DNA of 64,000 bases, from positions 1 through 64,000 of the forward strand of contig NZ_VICB01000022.1 in NCBI RefSeq assembly GCF_006546835.1, given 5' to 3'. This document shows positions 17,820 to 27,394 of the stretch, in pieces. Origin of the DNA: Actinomyces johnsonii (GTDB lineage: Bacteria > Actinomycetota > Actinomycetes > Actinomycetales > Actinomycetaceae). The translations under genes were made by a program, and so were the position numbers. How positions within the stretch are numbered: position 1 is the first letter of the stretch; the number at the start of each line of letters is the position of its first letter. The notes beneath the pieces were generated by a model, which saw only the letters and a program-made list of their open reading frames with translations, did no database searches and was not told the DNA's origin.

Positions 17820-19421
17820 ATGCCCGCTCCTGTCCCCTCGCGCCCCTCCGAGGACGACGCCCCCGTCTCCTCGCTGAGTCGCGCTCAGCTCCTCGATGTC
17901 CTCTCTGACCTGGTCAGGGACCTCGAGCGTCTCGACCTGGCCCTGAGCGCCCCCGGCGTCGAGGCTGCGCGCACGCTGCGCGATGGTCTCATCGGACAGG
18001 TCCGAGATCAGGTGATTCCCCGCCTTCAAGACGCGGACATCCCGTCCATCGTGGTGATCGGGGGCTCCACGGGCGCAGGAAAATCGACACTCGTCAACTC
18101 TGTGCTCGGTCAGGAGGTCTCAGACGCGGGGGTACTGCGGCCCACCACTCGGATCCCGGTCCTGGTGGCCAACCCCGAGGACATGGATTCGCTCAGCGAA
18201 CACCCTTTGACAGAGGTCTGTCGTCAGGAGGTGTCCGCTGCCATCCCGGCGGGTCTGGCGCTCATCGACGCTTCTGACCTGGACTCCGTTCACGAGGCCA
18301 ATCGGGCGCTGGCGGGCAGGCTGCTGGAGGCCGCCGACCTGTGGCTCTTCGTCACCACCGCGGCGCGATACGGCGACCAGACGCCCTGGATGACCCTGGA
18401 GGAGGCCGCTCGACGCGAGACCCCCATCGGCGTGGTTCTCAATCGGGTGCCGGCGACGATCCTGGCCGAAGTGCGCCGGGATCTCATCACCCGTTTGCAG
18501 GGGTTGGGGCTGTCGGAGGCACCCTTCTTCGTCGTTCCGGACGCCGGACCGCATGAGGGGCTTCTGTCGGGTGAGGGAGTAACCGAGCTGCGGGACTGGC
18601 TTCGACTCCTGGCAGGCCGTCACCGCGCAGCCGGACTCGTGCGTCGGACGGGCAGGGGCGTGTGGAGCACTCTGCGTACCGAGCTGGAGCGGCTGGCTGA
18701 CGACGTCGATGCCCAGGAGGCGGTGGCGCGGGACCTGGAGAAGAAGTGCCAGGAGCTGAGGGAAGCGGCGATCGAGTCCTTGAGCGCCGACATCAAGACG
18801 GGTTCCGCAGGTCAGGGGGCCACCGCCACCCGTTGGATCACTCTGGCCTCCTCGGGCGGCCCACTGGCTTCCTTAGCTCAGGGGGGCAGGCTGCGGAGGG
18901 GCTTCCTGGGGCGGGCGGACAAGGCCCGTGCCGAAGGGCTCTCCCAGCTGGCCGCCGACGCCCGTGAGGCCCTCGCCAACCAGCTTCAGGCCGCGCTCGT
19001 TGCCCTGCGCACCAAGGCGGAACGTGCCTGGGACGAGGTGGGAGCCGGCGAGCGGGCGCGCAAGATTCTGGAGCAGGGTGATGAAGCGGCAGTGACCATC
19101 GATGCCTGGGTCGGCTACCTCGAGGCCAATATCGAGATTCCCCGCGATATTCGTAGACTGAGCCCCACCAGCGTCGTCGACCTCCTCATCTCCGCGGCCG
19201 CCGGTGTCGACGGAGTCGTCTCAGCCGCCGGGCGTCTGGGACTGGAGGAGCAGACCGTCCAGGCCGGTGCTCTCCTGGTGGAGGCGGTCACGGAGGCGCT
19301 GACCGCAACCGTCCCCAAGGGGGCTGCGACCTCGCTCGCCCCCGCGCCCGGGTTCGCCGCTGCGCTGCGTCTGCGCTCTGGCGAGCTCAAGCCCTTCACC
19401 CGCCCCGGAGCCACAGCATGA
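17820..19421 (+). CDS. Dynamin-like/YfjP-type GTPase 1
   Basis: 533 residues. G1/P-loop GGSTGAGKST is near residues 80-89, after about 75 residues of helical N-terminus. G2/G3 region: VLRPTTRIPVLV and LALIDASDLDSV, where the usual DxxG reads DASD. G4-like VVLNRVP corresponds to the N/TKxD position. The rest is helical with coiled-coil character (residues about 290-420). No clear membrane segment is seen. The stop overlaps the start of the next GTPase gene (ATGA at 19418-19421), so the two are made together; paired GTPases of this sort resemble bacterial dynamin-like pairs acting at membranes. That role is inferred from architecture. Confidence 0.75.
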   Translation: MPAPVPSRPSEDDAPVSSLSRAQLLDVLSDLVRDLERLDLALSAPGVEAARTLRDGLIGQVRDQVIPRLQDADIPSIVVIGGSTGAGKSTLVNSVLGQEVSDAGVLRPTTRIPVLVANPEDMDSLSEHPLTEVCRQEVSAAIPAGLALIDASDLDSVHEANRALAGRLLEAADLWLFVTTAARYGDQTPWMTLEEAARRETPIGVVLNRVPATILAEVRRDLITRLQGLGLSEAPFFVVPDAGPHEGLLSGEGVTELRDWLRLLAGRHRAAGLVRRTGRGVWSTLRTELERLADDVDAQEAVARDLEKKCQELREAAIESLSADIKTGSAGQGATATRWITLASSGGPLASLAQGGRLRRGFLGRADKARAEGLSQLAADAREALANQLQAALVALRTKAERAWDEVGAGERARKILEQGDEAAVTIDAWVGYLEANIEIPRDIRRLSPTSVVDLLISAAAGVDGVVSAAGRLGLEEQTVQAGALLVEAVTEALTATVPKGAATSLAPAPGFAAALRLRSGELKPFTRPGATA

Positions 19422-20923
19422 GCCGACCCGACACTCCCCGCACATCCGTGTCCACCGCGCAGACGGACTTCGAGGTGCTCGACGCCGAGCACCTCGACGC
19501 CCGCCTGAACGCGGTTCGCGAGGCCCTGCGCATGTGTCCCACAGAGGTACCGGCCTCGTTGTCGATCCCCGCTCACAAGGCGCTTGATGCCGTGGCGCAG
19601 CGCCTTGCCCTGGGCGTGGACCACACCGTCGTGGCACTGTTCGGCGGCACCGGTTCGGGCAAGTCATCCCTGTTCAACGCCTTGACCCAGCTGAACTTCG
19701 CGGATGTCGGTGCCCGTCGGCCCACGACGTCACGAGCCGCGGCCTGCTCCTGGGGCGACGACGCCGGCCCCCTTTTGGACTTCCTCGGGGTCTCCTCGGA
19801 GAGACGGATCCGGCGGGACTCGATTCTCGACGCCGAGGACCAGGGGAGTATGGGCGGTCTGGTCCTGCTCGACGTGCCCGACTACGACTCGGTGACGACA
19901 GAGCACTCGTTGCAGGTGGACCGGCTCGTGCCGCTAGCCGATATCCTCGTGTGGGTCGTCGATCCTCAGAAGTACGCCGATGCCGCCCTTCACGACGGCT
20001 ACCTGCGCGGGCTCGGCGCCCGCCAGGAGGACATGCTCGTCTTGGTCAACCAGGTGGACACCCTTCCGGAGAGCGGGTTGGCGAGCCTGCTCGACGACGT
20101 CGGATCCTTGCTCAAGGAGGACGGCCTCAGCCGGGTCCAGGTGCTTCCGGTATCGGCGGTGCGCGGCGACAATCTCGACGTCATGCGCGGCCTGCTGCGC
20201 CAGCGCGTCGCACGGGAGTCCAACGCGGCTCGTACGGCGTCGGCCGAGCTCGATGCGATCACTCGTCGCCTGCGTCCCACGGTGGCCAAGGACAAGGTGG
20301 AGCTCAATGCCGACCTCACCGAGGACGCTACCAAGGTGCTGCTGCAGGCCTCCGGTGCCCAGGCGGTGGAGGACTCGGTCAGAGCCGGCCTGTCCAAGGT
20401 CCTGCCCAGGGCGCTGGCCCGCCCCGAGCCGCCTTCGCGCACTGCCGTGGCCTCGGCCCACTCGACCTGGGTTCACCGCACCTCGCAGGGATTGCCGCCC
20501 GCCTGGGCGCGAAGCATGGAGTCATCCGTGATCCCGCCCGAGACCCTGGCGGGACAGACCGCTGAGGCGGTCGGCTCCGTTCCGCTGCCGGGGCATCGCC
20601 AGCCGGTGATCGATCTGTTGTGGTGGGGCGGTCTGCTCCTGGTGATCGGCGGGGTGTCGTGGCTGGTCGCCTCTGTGGTCCGGGAGGGGATCGAGGCGCT
20701 GAGTCACAGTGTTGAGATCGTCTCCGCCTGCCTCATCGTCCTCGGGATCATGGCCGCGCTTGTGGCCACTGTCCGCCGTCGCTCCAGGGCGCGTCGCGAG
20801 GCCGAACGCTATGGGCAGCAGGTGCGCGCCCGCCTGGAGTCCGTGGTCGAGCGAGGGCTGAGCAGGCCTGCCGCCAGAGTTCTGGAGAAGCACCGGATGC
20901 TGCAGGCCTCCCTGGGGTTGTAG
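19418..20923 (+). CDS. Dynamin-like/YfjP-type GTPase 2 with membrane anchor
   Basis: 501 residues. P-loop GGTGSGKSSL near 75-83, switch region RRPTTSRAAACSW, G3 LLDVPDYDSV (DxPD in place of DxxG) and G4 LVNQVDTL. The C-terminal third has two hydrophobic helices (LLWWGGLLLVIGGVSWLVAS, about 396-415, and SACLIVLGIMAALVATV, about 435-453), then an Arg-rich tail. It therefore probably anchors its soluble partner at 17820 to the membrane. The start overlaps the partner's stop. It could serve in membrane remodelling or septum-linked processes; no specific family name is certain. Confidence 0.75.
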   Translation: MSRPDTPRTSVSTAQTDFEVLDAEHLDARLNAVREALRMCPTEVPASLSIPAHKALDAVAQRLALGVDHTVVALFGGTGSGKSSLFNALTQLNFADVGARRPTTSRAAACSWGDDAGPLLDFLGVSSERRIRRDSILDAEDQGSMGGLVLLDVPDYDSVTTEHSLQVDRLVPLADILVWVVDPQKYADAALHDGYLRGLGARQEDMLVLVNQVDTLPESGLASLLDDVGSLLKEDGLSRVQVLPVSAVRGDNLDVMRGLLRQRVARESNAARTASAELDAITRRLRPTVAKDKVELNADLTEDATKVLLQASGAQAVEDSVRAGLSKVLPRALARPEPPSRTAVASAHSTWVHRTSQGLPPAWARSMESSVIPPETLAGQTAEAVGSVPLPGHRQPVIDLLWWGGLLLVIGGVSWLVASVVREGIEALSHSVEIVSACLIVLGIMAALVATVRRRSRARREAERYGQQVRARLESVVERGLSRPAARVLEKHRMLQASLGL

Positions 20924-21092
20924 CCCCTGGGACTCCGCAGCCTTCCGGTGGCCACAGGCGACGGTCCTGCACTCACCGGCATTCGGGCGGGGACTGGGAG
21001 CAGGGACCGCTGGGCACCCGAGGGGTGAAGCGAGCACGGTGGTGGTGCAGGGGCGGCAGAGAGTCGCCCGCCCACGACCAAGGAGCCTTCTC

Positions 21093-21749
21093 ATGACTCG
21101 TCAGCTCGACCTCACCGTTCAAGGCGTCGTCGGAACGAATCCGGTCCTGTCCCGTGTCGGGGACAAGGCCCGTCCCTACTGCCGCTTTCGCGTCGCCGTT
21201 ACACCGACCTACCGCACCGATCAGGGGTGGAACAACGCCGAAACGATCTGGTTCACAGCCAAGGCTTGGGGCCGCCTCGCCGCTAATCTGAGTCACTCGG
21301 TGCGCAAAGGCGATGCGGTTCTGCTCACTGGACGCTTCTCTCAGGAGTCATGGGAGAGCGACGGCAGGAAGCACGAGACCAACGTCATCACGCTGCAGGC
21401 TGCGGGTCACGATCTGACTAGGGGAGAGTCGCGTTTCGCGCGAGTCCGGGCCTCGGAGTCAGCGCCTTCTGCCCCCTCGGCAGCCGGTACCGGTTCTACC
21501 GGGCCCGAGGCGGATCCCGAGTACCACGTTGCATCAGATCACTGGGAGACCCCGGCCACAGCCGACGGCATTGTGGCATCCGTCGCTCAGGAGGTTGGAG
21601 CCCCTGCAAGCCCACCCGACTCCTGCGGGACGCTGCCAGAGGGCCCCGAGCCCTTCGTCGTCGGCCCGGTCTCCCCTCGGACCGAGGAGCAGTGGCCCGC
21701 GTATGAGCTCGCCGACGACCTCGTAGAACAGGCGGCGCCGATCAGCTGA
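21093..21749 (+). CDS. ssb: Single-stranded DNA-binding protein (chromosomal paralogue)
   Basis: 218 residues from the ATG at 21093, preceded by AAGGAG. The N-terminal OB fold is clear: LTVQGVVGTNPVLSRVG, YCRFRVAV, WFTAKAWGRLAANLSHSVRKG and VLLTGRFSQESWE. The C-terminal half is acidic and Ser/Pro-rich and lacks the standard DDDIPF tip, so this is probably the accessory type of SSB found next to other genes in Actinobacteria, not the replication SSB. The last 8 bases overlap the end of the convergent gene at 21742. Confidence 0.88.
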   Translation: MTRQLDLTVQGVVGTNPVLSRVGDKARPYCRFRVAVTPTYRTDQGWNNAETIWFTAKAWGRLAANLSHSVRKGDAVLLTGRFSQESWESDGRKHETNVITLQAAGHDLTRGESRFARVRASESAPSAPSAAGTGSTGPEADPEYHVASDHWETPATADGIVASVAQEVGAPASPPDSCGTLPEGPEPFVVGPVSPRTEEQWPAYELADDLVEQAAPIS

Positions 21750-22326
21750 CGTCGGAATGTGCGCGAAGGAGATAGTCGAGATCTGCGGGGTGGGCGACCT
21801 CGAGCACCTCAATGAGAATGCGGGTCACCAACTCGGCGGTCTCATCGTTGTCGGTCAGTAACCGGCTGAAGACGTGCCCGGTTTCCTGCCATCCGATCCT
21901 TCCCAGGATTCTTCGCTCGGTAGGGCCGAGGAGCACTCGCCCCTGCGCATCGAGCTCCGGGAGAGACACCTCGACCCCGTCGGAGCGACCGACGAGGACG
22001 ACGCCCGGCAAGTCGGGTGAAGGAGTCGGGGGAGCGGCCATTGTCAGCCGTGACAGCAGTCGTGTCCATCTCCCCTCCTGGGTCAGCTCCTCGGCCTTGA
22101 CGATGGGGGTCGGGGCGGTTAGCAGCAGGGTCCCTCCTGCCGGATCGAAGACGGCTTCGGCAACGGACTCGGGTGCTTCTCCCCGCTGCGCGGCGGACCT
22201 CGAAGCCGGCATGCACACCTCATCTAGGAACCCGGCCAGCGACGGCGTGAAGCGCGCCCAGGACCCCAGATCGACGCGTTCCTCGAAGGTCCGTGACAAC
22301 GCGTGGGACAAGGAGATCTCACTCAT
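21742..22326 (-). CDS. Hypothetical protein, possibly YbjN/TY-Chap-like
   Basis: About 194 residues from the ATG at 22326 (the frame opens at 22347). The sequence starts [20 protein letters not shown] and has alternating beta-like segments ([36 protein letters not shown]) and an acidic helical end ([20 protein letters not shown]). No catalytic motif, signal peptide or membrane segment is seen. The general shape recalls type-III chaperone/YbjN-like folds, but I do not recognise it with confidence. It is divergent from ftsE and converges on ssb with an 8-base overlap. Confidence 0.55.
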   Translation of the reverse strand: MSEISLSHALSRTFEERVDLGSWARFTPSLAGFLDEVCMPASRSAAQRGEAPESVAEAVFDPAGGTLLLTAPTPIVKAEELTQEGRWTRLLSRLTMAAPPTPSPDLPGVVLVGRSDGVEVSLPELDAQGRVLLGPTERRILGRIGWQETGHVFSRLLTDNDETAELVTRILIEVLEVAHPADLDYLLRAHSDVS

Positions 22327-22542
22327 GTGCGCAAGCCTAGGCCGCATGGTCGGCGAGCTGTTGGAACGTGGTCGCCCACGAGCCTTTCGATCACAGGAGG
22401 ATCACACCTTGTCGTTGCCAGAACAAGCCACATCGATGCTGGGCGTGTCACGGACGGAAAATGGCGTGTCGGCGCATACGGTGGCCATATCGCCATGAAC
22501 CCGGGCGCCGTGCTCGGGGCGCAGCAGGGGAGCAACGAGCAG

Positions 22543-23232
22543 ATGATCCGCTTCGACCACGTCTCGAAGGTATATAAACGCGGGGCGCGTCCGGCGCTTG
22601 ACGACGTCGACATCAAGGTCAACCGCGATGAGTTCGTGTTCCTCGTGGGTGCCTCGGGTTCCGGGAAGTCGACCTTCCTGCGTCTGGTCCTGCGGGAGGA
22701 GCGGCCCACCAAGGGCCGTATCCACGTCCTGGGGCGTGACCTGTCGCAGATCTCTTCGTGGAAGGTGCCCCAGCTGCGCCGAGAGATCGGCTTCGTCTTC
22801 CAGGACTTCCGGCTCCTGGAGAACAAGAACGTCCTGGAGAACGTGGCGCTGGCGTCCCAGGTCATCGGTAAGCCCCGCCACTACATCCTCTCTGCCGTGC
22901 CGGAGGCCCTTGATCTCGTGGGGCTGGCGGGCAAGGAGAAGCGCCTCCCGCACGAGCTCTCCGGAGGCGAACAGCAACGCGTCGCGATCGCCCGTGCCAT
23001 GGTCAATCGGCCCAAGCTTCTCCTGGCCGATGAGCCGACCGGGAACCTGGACCCCTCAACCTCAGTCGGGATCATGCGTCTGCTCGACCGCATCAACCGG
23101 CAGGGGACCACGGTCGTCATGGCGACGCACGACGACGAAATCGTCGACCAGATGCGTAAGCGCGTCATCGAGCTCAAGGGCGGCGAGGTCGTGCGCGACC
23201 AGGACCGTGGTGTCTACGGCTCGGACCGCTGA
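22543..23232 (+). CDS. ftsE: Cell division ATP-binding protein FtsE
   Basis: 229 residues from the ATG at 22543, the family's usual start ([14 protein letters not shown]), with GGGGAG upstream; a longer frame from 22495 is less likely. Walker [11 protein letters not shown]-loop FVFQDFRLL, signature LSGGEQQRV, Walker [13 protein letters not shown], switch His in MATHDDEI. With FtsX it forms a division complex that does not transport solute but activates peptidoglycan hydrolases. It is followed after 12 bases by ftsX. Confidence 0.96.
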   Translation: MIRFDHVSKVYKRGARPALDDVDIKVNRDEFVFLVGASGSGKSTFLRLVLREERPTKGRIHVLGRDLSQISSWKVPQLRREIGFVFQDFRLLENKNVLENVALASQVIGKPRHYILSAVPEALDLVGLAGKEKRLPHELSGGEQQRVAIARAMVNRPKLLLADEPTGNLDPSTSVGIMRLLDRINRQGTTVVMATHDDEIVDQMRKRVIELKGGEVVRDQDRGVYGSDR

Positions 23233-23244
23233 AGGAGAAGAACT

Positions 23245-24162
23245 GTGAGACTGCGTTTCATCCTCTCGGAGACCGCCAAGGGCATGTCCCGCAATCTGGC
23301 AATGACGGTATCCGTCATACTTGTTGCCTTCGTGTCCCTCCTCTTCGTAGGCGCCTCATCGCTGCTGCAGAGCCAGATATCGACTATGAAGGGCGACTGG
23401 TACGACAAGGTCGAGGTCTCGGTCTACATGTGCCCGAAGTCGTCGGCCTCCTCCAACTGCGCCAACGGTGAGGCCACCGCTGCACAGATCAGTGAGGTCC
23501 AGAGGCTCATCACCAGCGGCGCCCCCTCCGGCTACGTCAAGTCCTATCAGATGGAGACCAAGGCCCAGGCCTACAAGAACTTCATGAAGGCCTACGCCAA
23601 GTCCGCCGTGGGACGCAACGCCACCGAGGACATGATGCCCGTCTCCTTCCGCATCAAGCTCAAGGACGCGGAGAACTACAAACTGGTGGCCGAACAGTTC
23701 GAGGGACACAGCGGCGTGGAACGTGTGGTCGACCAGCGATCCACCCTGGAGCCCCTCTTCCTCGTGATGAACCGGGCCTCCTGGATCACAGGAGGACTGG
23801 CGACCATTATGGCGGTGGCCGCTGTCCTGCTCATCTCAACGACCATCAGGCTGTCGGCCATGTCCCGCTCCCGGCAGACGGGGATCATGCGCCTGGTGGG
23901 CGCCTCGAACCTCTTCATCCAGCTGCCCTTCATCCTGGAAGGAGTGATCGCTGCCCTCGCCGGCGCGATCCTCGCCGTGGTCACCCTGTGGGTAGGGGTC
24001 CGTTATGTCGTGGAGGGATGGCTCGCCTCCTCGATCTCCTTCACGAGTGCCTTCATCAGCACCAGGGACGTCCTCCTCCTATCGCCCTGGCTCATCCTGG
24101 CCGCCATTGCCCTGGCCGCGGTCTCGTCCGCCTTCTCCTTGTCCAAGTACACGAGGGTCTGA
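23245..24162 (+). CDS. ftsX: Cell division protein FtsX
   Basis: 305 residues, GTG start with AAGGAG 8 bases upstream. One N-terminal membrane helix (MTVSVILVAFVSLLFVG), a large external loop of about 120 residues with a C-x6-to-10-C type pair (VYMCPKSSASSNC), then three C-terminal helices, the standard FtsX topology. The external loop is the part expected to contact a periplasmic-side hydrolase; the gene product at 24169, starting 6 bases after this stop, is the obvious candidate partner. Confidence 0.95.
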   Translation: MRLRFILSETAKGMSRNLAMTVSVILVAFVSLLFVGASSLLQSQISTMKGDWYDKVEVSVYMCPKSSASSNCANGEATAAQISEVQRLITSGAPSGYVKSYQMETKAQAYKNFMKAYAKSAVGRNATEDMMPVSFRIKLKDAENYKLVAEQFEGHSGVERVVDQRSTLEPLFLVMNRASWITGGLATIMAVAAVLLISTTIRLSAMSRSRQTGIMRLVGASNLFIQLPFILEGVIAALAGAILAVVTLWVGVRYVVEGWLASSISFTSAFISTRDVLLLSPWLILAAIALAAVSSAFSLSKYTRV

Positions 24163-24168
24163 TCTCAC

Positions 24169-25485
24169 ATGTTGTCTCGTCTGCTCCTCCGCCGCTCACG
24201 TCGGCGCGCCGCGGTATGCGCACTCGCCGCCGTCAGCCTGGCCTTCTTCTACTCGGGTGACGTCTCCCTGGCCGATGAACGTGATGACGCCGTTGCGAAC
24301 CAGAATGAGGCGCAGCGCAAGCAGCAGGAGGTGATCTCCTCCCTCGAGGGGGTCAGTGCCGATCTGGGGCAGGCCTACATCGCGCTGCAAAACGCCCAGA
24401 CCTCCTTGAGCGAGGCGGAGACCGAGTTGACCGGTGCTGAGGCGACGCTGGCCGAGAAGGAGCGTGAGCAGCAGATCGCCAGTGACCGCCTGACTACTGC
24501 GCAGAACAGCCTCAACACGGTCAAGCAAGAGTCCGACGCATCCAAGAAGTCCGCCTCCGAGACCTCGGACTCCGTGGCGGAGATCGTGGTATCCACCTAC
24601 CAGGGAGACAACTCGGTTACTTCATGGAGCTACGTTCTCGCCTCGCAGGACGTCGAGGATCTCAACCAACGCGCCTCTGCCGTCGAGATCGGCTCCGGGG
24701 TTCAGGAGGCGGTACTCTCCGCCGCTGAGGTTGAGCGCGCTCAGAACGCCAACCGCGAGGCCAGGCAGAACGCAGCCACCACTCGGGTCGGCACGCTCAA
24801 GACCGAGGCCGATACCGCTGAGACGAACGCCAAGTCCGCCCGGGACTCGGCCCAGACCAAGCGGGATGAAGTCGCCAAGTTGACCGCTGAGAAGCAGACC
24901 GCCGCCACAGAGCTGGAGAACCGCAAGAGCGACCTGCAGACACAGCTCGACCAGGCCAACGCCGACGCGGCGGCCGCTGCGGCTCGCATCGCGGAGATCG
25001 ACGCTGCCAACCGGGCTGCGGCCAGCGCCGGCACGATGCCATCTGTCCCCTCCAGCTCGATAGCCTCGGACTCTCTAGGGGACGGGTACATCGGCCACCC
25101 GATCACCGGTCCGCTGGAGGTGACCTCGCCCTTCGGCTACCGCGTTCACCCGGTCACCGGCACCGGAACCGGGCACCAGGGGGTTGACTTCGCCGCGAGC
25201 GAGGGCACGCCGCAGTACGCCGCCGTCTCCGGGGTGGCCACTTACTGGAACTCCGAGTCCTGCGGCATCGGCATCGACATCAACGGCGGCATCATCGACG
25301 GACACTCCTATGTCATCACCCTGTGCCACCTTTCGGGGCGGACCATCGCCGACGGCCAGTACGTCAATCGCGGCGACGTAGTCGGCTCGACCGGATCGAC
25401 CGGTTACGCAACCGGGCCGCATGTCCACTTCCAGGTGGCTCAGGACGGGGTCTACATCGATCCGATGTCCCTGCCCGGATTCTAG
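24169..25485 (+). CDS. Coiled-coil M23 (LytM) peptidase, FtsEX-linked
   Basis: 438 residues. Signal peptide near residues 1-35 (RRAAVCALAAVSLAFFYSGD). A long coiled coil runs from about 38 to 275 (LEGVSADLGQAYIALQNAQT, heptad-rich Ala/Glu/Lys). A Ser-rich linker follows, then a LytM domain at about 310-436 with HQGVDF (metal H and D, near 334) and GPHVHFQV (HxH, near 417); HSYVITLCHL supplies the other conserved His. This layout matches EnvC-type and related FtsEX-controlled factors. Both metal motifs look intact, so it may itself be an active endopeptidase, unlike EnvC. Confidence 0.9.
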   Translation: MLSRLLLRRSRRRAAVCALAAVSLAFFYSGDVSLADERDDAVANQNEAQRKQQEVISSLEGVSADLGQAYIALQNAQTSLSEAETELTGAEATLAEKEREQQIASDRLTTAQNSLNTVKQESDASKKSASETSDSVAEIVVSTYQGDNSVTSWSYVLASQDVEDLNQRASAVEIGSGVQEAVLSAAEVERAQNANREARQNAATTRVGTLKTEADTAETNAKSARDSAQTKRDEVAKLTAEKQTAATELENRKSDLQTQLDQANADAAAAAARIAEIDAANRAAASAGTMPSVPSSSIASDSLGDGYIGHPITGPLEVTSPFGYRVHPVTGTGTGHQGVDFAASEGTPQYAAVSGVATYWNSESCGIGIDINGGIIDGHSYVITLCHLSGRTIADGQYVNRGDVVGSTGSTGYATGPHVHFQVAQDGVYIDPMSLPGF

Positions 25486-25573
25486 TCGAGTCGCCCTTGA
25501 CGGGCCCCGTAGACTCCTGTTCCTGCGCGTCGTCGTGCACGCCAACAGCTCGCACTCGTGAAAGGACAGGCCG

Positions 25574-26110
25574 ATGACACCCGCCGGGAAGTCCGCCCGG
25601 GCCGCCAAGCCCACTGCCGGGCAGAGGGCCAAGGCCGCCTCCGACGCCCACAAGACGGTGGCCCGTAACCGGAAGGCGACCCACGACTACTTCATCGAGG
25701 ACCGCTATGAGGCGGGGCTGGTTCTCACCGGCACAGAGGTTAAGGCACTGCGCATGGGGCGGGCCTCTTTGACCGAAGCCTGGATCGAGATCGACCGTCA
25801 CGGCGAAGCATGGCTCCAGGGCGCCCACATTCCCGAGTACCTGCAGGGAACCTGGAACAATCACTCCCCGCGTCGCAAGCGCAAGCTGCTCCTGCACCGA
25901 AGCGAGCTCGAGCGTCTTGCCGGCCGGGTTCAGGCCAAGGGCTATACCGTAGTTCCGCTGGAGCTGTACTTCATCGGCGGGCGCGCCAAGCTGGAGATCG
26001 CCCTGGCCCGGGGTAAGCAGGACTGGGACAAGCGTCAGGCGCTGCGCGAGGCTCAGGACAAGCGGGAGGCGGCCAGGGCCATGGCGGCCGCGAACCGACG
26101 TCGGGGCTGA
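25574..26110 (+). CDS. smpB: SsrA-binding protein SmpB
   Basis: 178 residues, ATG with AAGGA upstream. Family blocks: [64 protein letters not shown] and the basic C-terminal tail [18 protein letters not shown] that mimics an anticodon stem in the ribosome. It delivers tmRNA to stalled ribosomes. The tmRNA gene lies 1.3 kb downstream, with an aldo/keto reductase gene on the other strand between them. Confidence 0.97.
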   Translation: MTPAGKSARAAKPTAGQRAKAASDAHKTVARNRKATHDYFIEDRYEAGLVLTGTEVKALRMGRASLTEAWIEIDRHGEAWLQGAHIPEYLQGTWNNHSPRRKRKLLLHRSELERLAGRVQAKGYTVVPLELYFIGGRAKLEIALARGKQDWDKRQALREAQDKREAARAMAAANRRRG

Positions 26111-26173
26111 GACCGCCGTGATCATCCGCACGGCTTGTATAGCCTGCGCGGCCCTCCCTCGTGTCGTCCGGTC

Positions 26174-27160
26174 CTACCAGTGCTGGTGTACGTAGGGCCT
26201 GATGAGACGGTTGTAGAGCTCTCTCACCGCAGTGTGCATCTCCTGACTCAGCGGTGGCAGCTCGGCTGCACGGGCGTTGGAGCGTATCTGATTGAGACTA
26301 TGAGCGTCAGGCAGGATGCAGGTGATGCCCTCCTGATCCAGGAGCCACCGCAGGGCGACCTGGACCGGTGGAACATGCTCGGGGCCGAGCCGGCGGCACA
26401 GGCCGGAGAACTCGTGGGCGGCTTGCATTCCCACCTCGTCGGGGACCACGGAGTAGATCCAGCCGGCGTCGAGGGCCGCCACTGATCCGGGCGGTGCGGG
26501 CGTACTACCACGACGACGGTTATGGGACAGCAGCCCATCAGGTAGCGGAACCCTCGCGATCACTGCGGTCCCGGACTCGCGCGCAGCGGGGAGAACTTCC
26601 TCCAGGGGCTTGTGCCGGAAGACGTTCACGATGATCTCCACGCTCGCGCAACCCGGGTGCCGGATCGCCTCGAGAGCCTCGGCGCAGGTGAGGACGCTCA
26701 CTCCGTAGCAGCGTATCCGCTCGGTCTCGACCAGCTCGTCGAGGAGCTCCCACAGGTGCTGGCGTTGAAGTAGCTCGATGGGAGGAGCATGCAGATGGAC
26801 AATGTCGATGGTCTCGGTGCCGAGATTTTTCCGGGAGCGGTCGTTCCAGTGAAGAACACGGTCTCGACTGAAGGCGTCGGTGGGATACGTCTTCTCTCCA
26901 CTGCTCCTCCCCATCTTCGTGGCCACCGTGAGTCCGGTGCGAGGACGAGCGGAGAAGAACTCGCCGAGGAACCTCTCTGAGGCGCCGTGGTCATAGGCGT
27001 CGGCCGTATCGATGAAGGTGACCCCCGAGGCGCACGCAGCATCAAGATTGCTGAAGGCATGAGAAGGATCGACTTCGCTCAGATCAATGCCCAGTTGCCA
27101 CGTACCAGTGCCGATGACTCGGATCTCGCGGCCCAGGGCAGGAAACAGGCGTGTGTCCAT
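26174..27160 (-). CDS. Aldo/keto reductase
   Basis: About 328 residues from the ATG at 27160, where the family homology begins (MDTRLFPALGREIRVIGTGT). A TIM-barrel NADPH-dependent oxidoreductase in the cytoplasm. Catalytic residues: D in FIDTADAYDHG with Tyr four residues on, K in VATKMGR and H in IDIVHLHAPP. Late LRWLLDQEGITCILPDAHSL matches the cofactor-binding end. The frame upstream to 27355 has no homology. Its substrate cannot be read from the sequence. It is transcribed away from ssrA. Confidence 0.9.
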   Translation of the reverse strand: MDTRLFPALGREIRVIGTGTWQLGIDLSEVDPSHAFSNLDAACASGVTFIDTADAYDHGASERFLGEFFSARPRTGLTVATKMGRSSGEKTYPTDAFSRDRVLHWNDRSRKNLGTETIDIVHLHAPPIELLQRQHLWELLDELVETERIRCYGVSVLTCAEALEAIRHPGCASVEIIVNVFRHKPLEEVLPAARESGTAVIARVPLPDGLLSHNRRRGSTPAPPGSVAALDAGWIYSVVPDEVGMQAAHEFSGLCRRLGPEHVPPVQVALRWLLDQEGITCILPDAHSLNQIRSNARAAELPPLSQEMHTAVRELYNRLIRPYVHQHW

Positions 27161-27394
27161 GACACTCTCCTTGACGCTGTGCAGAGGAGGACCGAGGCCA
27201 CCACGAGGCAACCGGTCTGTTCTGTCATGATATTCGTTCGAGTCACTGACCCACCATCGCCGCAGGTGACCAGGTTGCCGAGATATTGTGTGGTGTAGTC
27301 CTCCGACGGTGATCGCTCTCTGTCTGCTAGGATCATCTGGCTTCGCTGAGAGCACGTTCCGGTCAGGCTTCGGCAGACCGGTGACAACTCCACA

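Noticed and set aside
17483-17821. Minus-strand open frame across the tRNA-Arg 3' region
   Set aside because: It overlaps the tRNA gene and lacks any start signal or homology.
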